Source: Meghimatium bilineatum
Lineage: Eukaryota; Mollusca; Gastropoda; Stylommatophora; Philomycidae
DNA length: 64,000 nt
Direction of reading: 5' to 3'
Assembly: GCA_034231615.1 (NCBI GenBank)
Contig: CM067322.1
Location: 54,576,357 to 54,640,356, forward strand
The notes under the pieces were generated by a model. That model was not told the origin of the DNA and made no database searches. It saw only the letters and a list, made by a program, of their open reading frames with translations. Position numbers and translations under genes: made by a program. Positions 55,145 to 64,000 of the stretch are shown here, in pieces. How positions within the stretch are numbered: the first letter of the stretch is position 1; every line of letters begins with the position of its first letter.

Positions 55145-55835
55145 ATTGATTGTTTATTGTCTATCCCTAGGTGAATGATGGTTCACACTTGCCGTTAAGC
55201 GTAGGGGTGGGAGCTTAAGCTGTTGTGCCAAGGCCAGATGTGTCGCCGTGGTTGCATTTAGTCCATGTTTCTTCAAGGTTATCTTGATGTTTTCTATCCA
55301 CCTTTTTCTTGGTCTACCTTTGGCTTTACGACCGGATATTCTGGTGTTATATGCTCTTATTGGTATTTGGTTTGGCGTCATTCTCCTAAGGTGACCGAAA
55401 CATTTTACTTGCTGTTTTTCAATATATTCAATACATGATATTATACCAACTATTCTCCTAATTTCTTCGTTTCTTATTTTATTTAGTTTAGTAACCAGCT
55501 TTTCTCAGAAACCTCTTTTTACAAGTAACGATTTTTCTTTGCTGTGAGGCTATTAAAGACCATGTTTGACATTGGTAGCAGAGTGTAGGTAAAAACAATT
55601 GTAGATAGTATCGGTTTTTTTAATTTCCATCTTGATCTTTGGGTGAAGAAATAATGGTGAAAATTGGTAGGTCAATGTGTAATTTTTTGGCAACTTGATT
55701 CTATTTCTCTGTCTAGTCTTCCATTTTCGGGGAAAAAATGCTGCCTAGATATTTAAATTAGTTGTCCTGTTTCACTTTGGTGTTATCTATTGGTATATTC
55801 ATTGGTGTTGAAGACACAAATTGATACAGAATATA
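55145..55835 (-). mobile_element. LINE 3' part, family of 1961
   Basis: The frame from 55381 reads 'TPNQIPIRAYNTRISGRKAK', 'GRPRKRWIENIKITLKKHGL', 'NATTATHLALAQQLKLPPLR' and ends SVNHHSPRDRQ. Upstream (to 55835) the minus strand is more decayed, with words that suit the QVKCFGHLRRM and TLCYQCQTW-type regions. 5' truncated. Confidence 0.78.
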
Positions 55836-55849
55836 ATTTGATAAAAACT

Positions 55850-56160
55850 TTCGTTGCTGCATGTTTTCATGTGAAGGAGTGCAGGGAGCTTTTCTATCCT
55901 TTTTTTGCGGGATTTGGTTAGTCAAGCATGGAAAACCTGTTTACTTGCGTTGCAAAGTGATTCGGTGCTGCTAGAACGGACCTGGTTCAATACTCGTCAG
56001 CTGAAAGACTTGTGTTCGTTTATCCTTATAATTCCTACTTGAATTTACCTCTGGAAATAAAGACCGCTTTGCCATATCAGACGCCGCGATATGTACAGGC
56101 GGGATTTTGATTGCACCGCATATATAATTCGATAATGGTGCAAATATGCCTCTCCATTTC
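55850..56160. mobile_element. SINE-like repeat shared with 4724-4930
   Basis: Shares 'aaaactttcgtt', 'gagtgcagggagcttttcta' and 'gaccgctttgccatatcaga' + 'cgccgcgatatgtacagg' with 4700-4825. Between these halves it contains about 150 bp that the first copy lacks, with a B-box-like 'cctggttcaatactcg' at about 55980. Either the first copy is deleted or this one has an insertion. The orientation cannot be fixed. Confidence 0.5.
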
Positions 56161-56499
56161 AACAGAGAAATGAATTAAAATTAATATCGCGAAAAACATT
56201 CAACATGCACAAATTAGCAACAATATGTTACACATTTTTTGCGCATTTAATGAATATATAAATTATAATTTTATGTAGTAATAAATTATTTTAAATAGCT
56301 TTTTGATGATTCCGGTTCCTTAATATGTGGTTGAAGCATATACGATACAGACATAATTGATTGTATTAAGATATTTAGATTGGAGCATATTATGGGAATT
56401 TAAATTTTGTTGAGACAAATCCGAAAACAGAATAAAATCAGAAATGTACAGTTGAAATTTTGAAATAGTTTCGTTTCAACTTGTTTGTAATCGCAGAGA
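56161..56499. other. Unassigned sequence
   Basis: AT-rich; no feature recognised. Confidence 0.3.
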
Positions 56500-56500
56500 A

Positions 56501-56502
<2 letters not shown>

Positions 56503-56548
<46 letters not shown>
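56503..56548. repeat. (GA)n microsatellite
   Basis: About 23 GA units. Gives a Ser-Leu repeat in a minus-strand frame. Confidence 0.97.
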
Positions 56549-56550
<2 letters not shown>

Positions 56551-56709
56551 CCTTCTTTATAAAGATAAATGTGCAACATGTGATTTGTTGCATAACTAAC
56601 TGTGGATTAAAAATAAGAGGAAACAAGAGCTTAAAACCAGTACACGGCTAACTTTAGTGTACGCAGGTTTCGATATATATGCTTCGCAACTCTAAGAAAA
56701 ACAACAGGA

Positions 56710-56882
56710 CAGACAGTGCCACATATAGTACGTAACTCCGTATGTGGTTATCAACAGAGTCTCTATCTGCCGACTGCCACGCTCCGTAGCTGTGATAATC
56801 TATAGGGATCTCCCAAATAATTCACCTGTAAATTTATGTCATAACCTGGAATAGAACATGCGATTTTTTAAGTATAAGGCGG
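56710..56882 (-). mobile_element. tRNA-derived SINE, family S1 (diverged)
   Basis: Parallels the SINE at 47565: 'cgctccgtagctgtgataat' for 'aactccgtagcttcaatcga', 'tatagggatctcccaaataa' for 'catggatctccgaaaaatcc', then 'ttcacctgtaaatttatgtc'. The tRNA-like head lies to the right ('acctggaatagaacatgcga' is a decayed B box in complement). Confidence 0.65.
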
Positions 56883-56937
56883 ATTTCTCTGAAAATAAAG
56901 CAGAGCATTTAAAATTGAAGTCATCTGGGTTTACAAT

Positions 56938-57157
56938 ATAGCTGGGGGCCACGTAGCGCATTTGTTAGCGCACTGGCTTCGTATGAGTGGTCCTGGGTAA
57001 AATGATTTTTCAGCTCCCAACGGCTCCCGGGTCGACCCAGCTTTAAATGGGTACCGGATTCATCCGGGAAGTAAATACTACGTGGGAGAGGAGATGGCAT
57101 GGAATTTGAGATCGCTAACGAACCATACGGCAATAATAAATGATATGGGTAACTTTA
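56938..57157 (+). mobile_element. tRNA-derived SINE, family S2
   Basis: A tRNA-like head 'gccacgtagcgcatttgtta' + 'gcgcactggcttc' is followed by a body with 'cgacccagctttaaatgggt' + 'accggattcatccgggaagt' + 'aaa'. The same body module is in the SINE at 61176 ('ggactaagctgtaaatgagt' + 'acctgacgcatg...'), though the heads differ. Such a shared core among SINEs with different heads is known from molluscs and other animals. The tail is AT-rich. Confidence 0.75.
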
Positions 57158-58020
57158 ATTTACTTTACAATATAGCTATGTAGAATCCGTGATCGTTGGC
57201 TGTATGGGAGACCTGTTAAAAGTTTAGCAATAATCAAAAACGTAACAGACGAGGTACAAATTAATTTTATTAGGAGGCTTGTACAGCGGAGAGTTACGCT
57301 ACAATTCCCCAGTTGGGGGGGGGGGGAGGGAGGGAGACTCCACATTGTACAAAAGATATATAGCGTGTCCATAAAGTCGCTGTGCACTCATTTATATTGC
57401 CGCTGACAATATGTCATACTTATTGTGGGGTGTAGTGTTAACCTGTGCAGCATATTTGACCCAACAACATTTGTGGACATTAAAAACACTACAGCTCATT
57501 TCAATCGCGTATTAGGACAAAGTGGCACGTATCACAGTAACACAGTCAAGTTATTTCTACATTTTATTTCTATGCTGGAAGTTGTATATGAGGTAACTTC
57601 TGCACTAATTTTTCAATAACATATTCCGTATATTTACCTTCAATAACACTTTATATCGCAAATACTTTATGTTCAGCACCATTTCTTTGTCAGATAAACG
57701 ATACAAGTGAACTCTGCAGAGAACATTAATCAGATGATTCGAGCTGTACACTTGACCAATGAAATATTCAACTTCAATGACCTCATATCTAGTACGTATC
57801 TGTTACAAAAATTTCAGTGCACAGAAACCTTATAAACTCTATATACTGCTATATTACTGGTATTTTCTTTAAATCTAAACATTCACACTCAAAAGAAACC
57901 GTCTTTTTCAAGTGTTCATCTTAAAACAGTTAGTGTTCACTTACATCGCAAATCCAATCATTTGTCAGCTCCGTCTATTATCGATACTTTCCTTTTACTT
58001 TTTTGTTGTCACATTTATAT
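57158..58020. other. Unassigned, with poly-G tract
   Basis: A G-run with a few A at about 57314-57334. 'gcgtgtccataaagtcgctg' near 57363 resembles the ends of some Tc1/mariner-type elements, but no partner inverted repeat was found. No gene seen. Confidence 0.35.
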
Positions 58021-58052
58021 TACACACACACACGCGGACGCATGCACACACC
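58021..58052. repeat. Short (AC)n-like run
   Basis: 'acacacacacacgcggacgc' and 'atgcacacacc'. Confidence 0.85.
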
Positions 58053-60104
58053 GTTACACATATGGAAGCTTGTTATTTTTCTAACAACCTCTCAGTTATA
58101 TAAACTAGTTGTATTTGTAAAACCTAGGAAGTAATTATATCATTCACATAATTACACATGCACGTAAATATAACAATATTCAATGTTATCTTCTGCCCAA
58201 CCTGTTCCAGGACCTATGTTGCCACAATAGATTCTATTTAATATGATTCGAACTCACAGACATGGATATACCAAATGGAAGCTCGCATGATTTATTGCAG
58301 GTGGTTAATCTTTAATTTACGACCTGGAGACTTAATTGATTTAGTATTTTTTTAAATTCAAGTTAGTAATTTGGGGTTGAGGTGATGGAGGTGTTGAATC
58401 ACCTGCCCCTACATTGACCTATGCTGCTAGCGCACATTGAAGTAATTGGAGAAGAATTTCAAGAAGGAGTTTAATTAAATGGGCATCACCACTTGTTATA
58501 GGCTTACATTATATTATATTCTTCAACAGAAAAAAGGAAGTTCACGATGTTTTCTTAGGAAAAAATGCCAATAAATTTAGCCTTAACCTTTCTCATCAAC
58601 ACTCGCAGGCACACACCACAAATATTTCACAGGCAATACATTACTTCAAAATATTTATAGAAATGTTCATATCAGAGTCATGCCTTAAAAAAAATCAATC
58701 AATGTTTCCATAGCAATCATGCATTTCTCCACATACTCAACCGTGAGTACACACATTTCTGAATTATAAGAGTTATATTATATAAAAGTACAATACAAGT
58801 CTAAGCACAACTAGCTTCACAAACAGGTACTTTTTTATTTTAGCATTAAAGAAAGTCCATAATCCATGCTCTGAATAAACAAGTTCGTTAATAAACCCGT
58901 TCACACAGTGTCACTTATCTTTGCTGATGAGACATCATTATTCACTGCGGCGTGTACTTTGATTAGCCAGCTAGTGATAAGCACAGAAGAACATGGATCA
59001 GCAAAGATAAATGACATTTAATTCACGCAAAGAATTATATATGAAAAAGACGTGGGTAAATGGCTGAGCGGTAACAATATAATGATTTTGTTTAAAATGT
59101 GTCACAATAATTTTATAGGTAGGGTCAACCTGGGATCATTACGTCTGAATCACGCGGCGTGGTATTCCTTTGTTTGTCACCATCAGCGTAAATGATATTT
59201 TTGCACATCAGTAAATCAATGTCATTTAGCAAAATCGAAAAAAAGAGCAGATAATATTTTAGTGGCGCACAGTTGATTTTTTTCATGGACAGGAAAATTC
59301 TGTAGGTTGACACTCAGAACCAAAATGAGCATAAAAAGAATGTGAGATACAGCGTATTCCTGCGAAATCACATAAAATGCACTGCACTACTCGCATCCTA
59401 TTGACCTGTAATGTTTGCCGAATCAAGTACCATGTGAAGGTCGCTAGGGAATCGGCTTGTTCGGGAAGCGTCATCAGGTCCGTACATAAACAAATTGTGC
59501 GTTTGCTAGAAAAAAAAAAAACAAGTGCTTAAAATTATCTAACCACTGAACGAGAAAATGAATATAAACCGCTATGTCTTTGTACGCAATTGTATTTACG
59601 GACCTGATCTTGCATATTTATAAAACGCAATATTATTGAAAAAAAACATTTAAAAATATTATATTGATCTATTGCCGTCGAGTCTCGAAATGCTTTTGGC
59701 ATATAAGTTGTCGTTTAATCATACTATTGTGTAACCTAGCATTAGCTTTACTCACTATTTTTATAGCTCCCTGTACACAACACCACCCCACCCCCACACA
59801 CATCCATCCCAAATGTTTCACAGCGTGTGTCTACAGAGGTCTTTCCGTCCAGTCTGAAGTCTTATTCATATAGGGAATATATGCAGGACAAACAGTAAAA
59901 ACTCTATTCAGATAGAATTGAGTGTGATTGACTGATTAGAAACGTCGAAGATACAGTTGAATGTTCTGTAAAAGTGCTTGCCACATGGGCTCTTCATTGC
60001 TGTGTTCTCCTGTTAACGGTCCCAATGAGAATTTACGAGCTGTGGTATTACTTTTTTATTATAGCAGTGGCTACGGCTTGTACATGTTGAACTTAATTCA
60101 TTAG
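58053..60104. other. Unassigned sequence, 2.0 kb
   Basis: No gene, tandem array or repeat shared with the window was recognised. Small frames (62-69 codons) have no motif. Confidence 0.35.
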
Positions 60105-60740
60105 GTGCCAGGACGGCTGGCGCAGGCGATCATGGCTCTCGTAGCTCTCTATATCCAGTATTATGTCTCAAGATCATTCTTGTGCCCCTCCATGCCAGGT
60201 TATTAAACTGTATACTAGTTTCTCACGTTGTCACCCTCTGTCTCTGTTGCCTTCAATCTTCTCTGTTGTGACTACGTTCTCCGAATCTCCGTGTCTCATA
60301 ATGTGGCCAAATAATGAAGATTGTCTTTTTCGTATATTATTGACTAAGTTCCTTCTCGCATTTAACTCTTTCAACACCTCCACATTAGTGTTATGGCAGT
60401 CCATGGTATTCTCAGCATGCTTCTGCAGAACCACATATCTACTGCCTCTAATTTTTCACTTTCGTGTATGTTTATTGTCCAAGACTCGTATCCATTTGTT
60501 AGTATAGGGGTTATACACTACAGAATTCTCTTCCTCACTTCTAATGACAAGGTCATATAACACAGTATATTTTTTTCATTTTTGTGAATGTTGTTTTTGC
60601 ATGCGCTAATCTTCTGCTTATTTCTGTTGAACTTCTTCCATCTGCTGTAATCGATGTACCTAAATATTTGAATTGGTGTACCTGTTTTAATACTATATCA
60701 CTCACTTTGATATTGTATTATTTTGTTGCGTTATGTCATG
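60105..60740 (-). mobile_element. RTE-type LINE C-terminus, subfamily 1, long copy
   Basis: The minus strand from 60740 reads 'VLKQVHQFKYLGTSITADGR', SSTEIN, 'CYMTLSLEVRKRIL', a YESWTINIHESEKLEA stretch, 'VDMWFCRSMLRIPWTA', then, in the frame 60434-60231, 'ARRNLVNNIRKRQSSLFGHI', 'MRHGDSENVVTTEKIEGNRD', and the final 'RAMIACASRPGT'. Three or more frameshifts. It covers about 200 codons after the RT catalytic site and is the longest of this subfamily in the window. Confidence 0.87.
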
Positions 60741-61175
60741 TTTATATAGGCTGATTTTTTATAGTCTACTGACTTACAATGTGATCATTTCGCTTAAAGT
60801 TAGTATCTCATTAAAGGAAAGTATGCTCCAGTTACAATTCTGAGTTTCAAACAATAGAACTATCTATACTCTGACGATACTTGCGTGTTATCTCTGACTG
60901 TCAACAAGTTATCTTCACAGAAGTACCATCTGTTCTTCAGGTTTTCAAGAGTGAAACACTACCGCATATCGATCGAAAAGAGGAGAAATGTGCTTCATTG
61001 GGTACTATAACCACTATCATGTGGTGTACCGGGACATGAAAGGACTGATCAGCTGGTCACATCAAGAGATGAGTTTGAATGCAGGAAGACAATGAGGTCT
61101 CATGTTGAAAAGAAGTTCAGCAAAGAATCTTAAGTGAAAATAACACACAAAAATAAATCTAACATAACCTAAATA
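60741..61175. other. Unassigned; possible RNase H remnant
   Basis: A plus-strand frame ending at about 61132 contains 'GVPGHERTDQLVTSRDEFEC' and 'RKTMRSHVEKKFSKES'. VPGH followed by a charged stretch resembles the last RNase H motif of retroelements (W-PGH-G--GNE-AD). It is too short and altered to call. Confidence 0.3.
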
Positions 61176-61455
61176 TGCAGAGGAGCGCGGTAGCCTAGTT
61201 AATAGTGAGCATGCTTTCTATCACTGGGTTACAGCGTGCCAGGTTCGAAACCACGCAAAATAAAAAAACAAAGCCGGGTTGTGATTCCTCGCATGATACG
61301 ACCACTCCTCCAGTGGACTAAGCTGTAAATGAGTACCTGACGCATGAGTATGGGGAGGTAAAGACAGCAAGGAAGGGCACTGGCCACTCCACCTAATAGT
61401 TGCTGCGGCTTAGTACATGAAGAGTTATCTTCATCCCCGACGACAGGTTGCTACC
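61176..61455 (+). mobile_element. tRNA-derived SINE, family S3
   Basis: A-box-like 'cggtagcctagttaatagtg' at 61189 and a perfect B box ggttcgaaacc at 61242-61252 form the tRNA-like promoter. An A-rich spacer, then the core module 'ggactaagctgtaaatgagt' + 'acctgacgcatgag' + 'ggggaggtaaa' shared with the SINE at 56938. The last part 'ggcttagtacatgaagagtt' is not seen elsewhere. No target-site duplication could be fixed. Confidence 0.8.
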
Positions 61456-61489
61456 ATGGGATATACCTTCACCTTTAAATATGCAGTGG

Positions 61490-63532
61490 CAGGTCACTAT
61501 ATAACGACTGGATAAACATATCCTGTAGAAATGTCCCCAATATAAACACATCCTGTAGAAATGTCCCCTGTATAAACATATATTGTAGAAATATCCCCAG
61601 TACAAACATATTCCGTAGAATTGTCCCCAGTATAAACATATCCTGTAGACTTGTCTCCACTATAAACATATTCTGTAGAACTGTTCCAAGTACAAACATT
61701 TTCTGTAGAACTGTCCCCAGTATAAACATTTCCTGTAGAACTGTCCCCAGTATAAACATATCCTGTAGACTTGTCTCCACTATAAACATATTCTGCAGAA
61801 CTGTCCCCAGTATAAACAAATCATGTAGAAATGTCCCCAGTATAAACATATCCTGTATAAATGTCTCCAGTATAAACATATTCTGTAGAAAGGTCCCCAG
61901 TATAAACATATCATGTAGAAATGTCCCCAGTATAAACATATCCTGTATAAATGTCTCCAGTATAAACATATCCTGTAGAAATGTCCCCAGTATAAACATA
62001 TCATGTAGAAATGTCCCCAGTATAAACATATCCTGTAGAATGTCCCAAGTATTAATATATCCTGTAGAAATGTCTCCAGTATAAACATATCCTGTAGAAA
62101 TGTCTCCAGTATAAACATATCCTGTAGAAAGGTCCCCAGTATAAACATATCCCGTAGAAATGTCCCCAGTATAAACATATCCTGTAGAAATGTCCCCAGT
62201 ATAAACATATCCTGTAGAATGTCCCAAGTATTAACATATCCTGTAGAAATGTCTCCAGTATAAACATATCCTGTAGAAATGTCTCCAGTATAAACATATC
62301 CTGTAGAAATGTCCCCAGTATAAACACATCTTGTAGAAATGTCCACAGTATAAACATACCCTGTTTAAATGTCCCCAATATAAACATATCCTGTAGAAAT
62401 GTCCCCAGTATAAACATATCATGTAGAAATGTCCCCAGTATAAACATATCCTGTATAAATGTCTCCAGTATAAACATATCCTGTAGAAAGGTCCCCAGAA
62501 TAAACATATCCCGTAGAAATGTCCCCAGTATAAACATATCCTGTAGAAATGTCCCCAGTATAAACATATCCTGTAGAATGTCCCAAGTATTAACATATCC
62601 TGTAGAAATGTCTCCAGTATAAACATATCCTATAGAAATATCTCCAGTATAAACATATCCTGTAGAAATGTCTCCAGTATAAACATATCCTGTAGAAATG
62701 TCCCCAGTATAAACATATCTTGTAGAAATGTCCCCAGTATAAACATATCCTGTAGAAATGTCCACAGTATAAACATATCCTGTTTAAATGTCCCCAATAT
62801 AAACATATCCTGTAGAAATGTCCCCAGTATAAACATATCATGTAGAAATGTCCCCAGTATAAACATATCCTGTATAAATGTCTCCAGTAGAAACATATCC
62901 TGTAGAAAGGTCCCCAGAATAAACATATCCCGTAGAAATGTCCCCAGTATAAACATATCCTGTAGAAATGTCCCCAGTATAAACATATCCTGTAGAATGT
63001 CCCAAGTATTAACATATCCTGTAGAAATGTCTCCAGTATAAACATATCCTGTGCAAATATCTCCAGTATAAACATATCCTGTAGAAATGTCCCCAGTATA
63101 AACATATCTTGTAGAAATGTCCCCAGTATAAACATATCTTGTAGAAATGTCTCCAGTATAAACATATCCTGTAGAAATGTCCCCAGTATAAACATATCTT
63201 GTAGAAATGTCTCCAGTATAAACGTATCCTGTAGAAATGTCTCCAGTATAAACATATCCTGTAGAAATGTCCCCAGTATAAACATATCCTGTAGAACTTT
63301 CCACAGTATAAACATATCCTGTAGAAATGTCCCCAGTATAAACATATCTTGTAGAAATGTCCCCTATAAACATATCCTGTAGAAATGTCCCCAGTATAAA
63401 CATATCCTGTAGAAATGTCCCCAGTATAAACATATTCTGTAGAAATGTCCCCTATAAACATATCCTGTAGAAATGTCCCCAGTATAAACATATCCTGTAG
63501 AAATGTCTCCAGTATAAACATAGCTTGTATAA
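61490..63532. repeat. 30-bp minisatellite, about 68 units, with higher-order repeats
   Basis: Unit 'tataaacatatcctgtagaa' + 'atgtccccag'. A 29-bp variant 'gaatgtcccaagtattaac' marks 62039, 62218, 62577 and 62997. Blocks starting near 62363 and 62783 match over more than 250 bp, giving a 420-bp higher-order repeat. The left 300 bp are the most diverged. The period lets all minus-strand frames stay open for up to 267 codons, with cycling peptides (MFILGTFLQD, YVYTGDISTG, ICLYWGHFYR); none is a gene. Confidence 0.97.
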
Positions 63533-63739
63533 CTATCACTTGTGTGAATAGAGTGGGGTGGGGGGGGGGTTGGGTGTAGGTATGTTTTAGACATTTTTGA
63601 CAGTTCTTGATTTGAAGGAAGTAAGTTTGACAACAGTTTCGTGAATAATACTATTTTTATGCGCCAATTAAATTAAGTTATTAAATTGTTTGAATTTGCA
63701 TCAGTCTACAAATGTGAAACACAACATAACATTATTCCG
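63533..63739. other. Unassigned, with G-rich run
   Basis: 'gtggggtggggggggggttg' lies at 63552-63571. No other feature. Confidence 0.4.
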
Positions 63740-64000
63740 TCCGTTGATGCCGGGCCCGAAAGGGGAGCAAAGAATAGCAACACTGTTTACCTTCCATGTA
63801 TGTCGTAAAAGGCGACTAAGGAGGTTATGGAATAGAGTTGGCTGTCCCATCCCATATAGGGTCAGTAACTAAAATCGATGATGAAGTCGGATGTGTCAGG
63901 TCGGAAGGCGCAGATATCACAGCAATGCTGTAAACTATAACATAACGCATTCCGTTCTCCTGACTACATCCTGCTAATCTGCAGGAGTTTGAGAACGTAT
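63740..64000 (+). mobile_element. Nonautonomous repeat E, opposite orientation, cut by window end
   Basis: Reads in the direction thought to be transcribed: 'gggcccgaaaggggagcaaa', 'gaatagcaacactgtttacc', 'cgtaaaaggcgactaaggag', 'gttggctgtcccatcccata', 'tcgcagatatcacagcaatg', 'cattccgttctcctgactac', 'ctgctaatctgcaggagttt', 'gagaacgt'. The GAA tail should lie just beyond 64000. A 60-codon frame (GPKGEQRIATLFTFHVCRKR...) recurs in other E copies but has no start or known family. Confidence 0.87.

Noticed and set aside
57360..57390. 'gcgtgtccataaagtcgctg' as a mariner-type terminal repeat
   Set aside because: No inverted partner or TA duplication was found nearby.
61176..61260. Functional tRNA gene
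   Set aside because: The B box is perfect, but the stems do not pair and a SINE body follows.
22750..63532. Common origin of the two 30-bp minisatellites (22.8 kb and 61.5 kb)
   Set aside because: The unit sequences agree at only about a third of positions when aligned by hand, near chance.
61475..63539. Minus-strand frames of 131-267 codons as a repeat-rich protein
   Set aside because: Several overlapping frames read the same 30-bp unit; 29-bp units switch frames, as expected for non-coding DNA.

Overview
The window reads as intergenic or intronic DNA from an animal genome. It is AT-rich and contains no intact cellular gene, no rRNA and no convincing free-standing tRNA that I can recognise. 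The coding signal comes almost entirely from decayed non-LTR retrotransposons (LINEs). Around them lie tRNA-headed SINEs, hAT-like MITEs and an unusually dense set of minisatellite arrays. The mixture (RTE-type and RNase H-bearing LINEs, SINEs with a shared core, long minisatellites) suits a lophotrochozoan, and I would guess a mollusc, perhaps a gastropod. That placement is an inference and not strong.

Layout. 0.4-9.2 kb: short LINE 3' ends, three minisatellites, a SINE-like repeat, and an RTE element that kept its endonuclease and C-terminus but lost its reverse transcriptase (8.19-9.19 kb). 10.7-15.9 kb: an RTE endonuclease-RT linker fragment, an 18-unit 42-bp minisatellite with higher-order structure, two RTE 3' ends in opposite orientations, and further fragments. 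17.4-18.6 kb: a ~32-bp array split by a 410-bp hAT-type MITE. 19.7-21.1 kb: the best-preserved element, a LINE with RT C-terminus, RNase H and a GAA-rich tail. 21.5-24.4 kb: a foldback locus and two large minisatellites. 25.1-25.9 kb: two nested hAT-type MITEs, each with a perfect 8-bp target-site duplication. 26.3-34.9 kb: a cluster of LINE fragments, mostly on the minus strand, and copies of a nonautonomous repeat called E/F here. 34.9-36.3 kb: an array interrupted by a zinc-finger-tailed retrotransposon end. 37-43 kb: more LINE 3' ends and E/F copies. 43.4-46 kb: a degenerate array, then mostly unrecognised sequence. 47.3-48.7 kb: an array containing a SINE and a LINE. 48.7-56.2 kb: further LINE fragments and a decayed coding-like block I cannot identify (54.06-54.66 kb). 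56.5-61.5 kb: three SINEs and an RTE tail in otherwise featureless DNA. 61.5-63.5 kb: a 2-kb, 30-bp minisatellite, then an E copy running off the window end.

The parts do not form a pathway; the window is a record of insertions. The most interesting relationship is that the E/F elements and the RNase H LINEs end in similar GAA-rich tails, so E/F may be a nonautonomous partner of that LINE. Many of the longest open frames here are artefacts of minisatellites whose period is a multiple of three (30 or 42 bp). I did not find a new cellular system.
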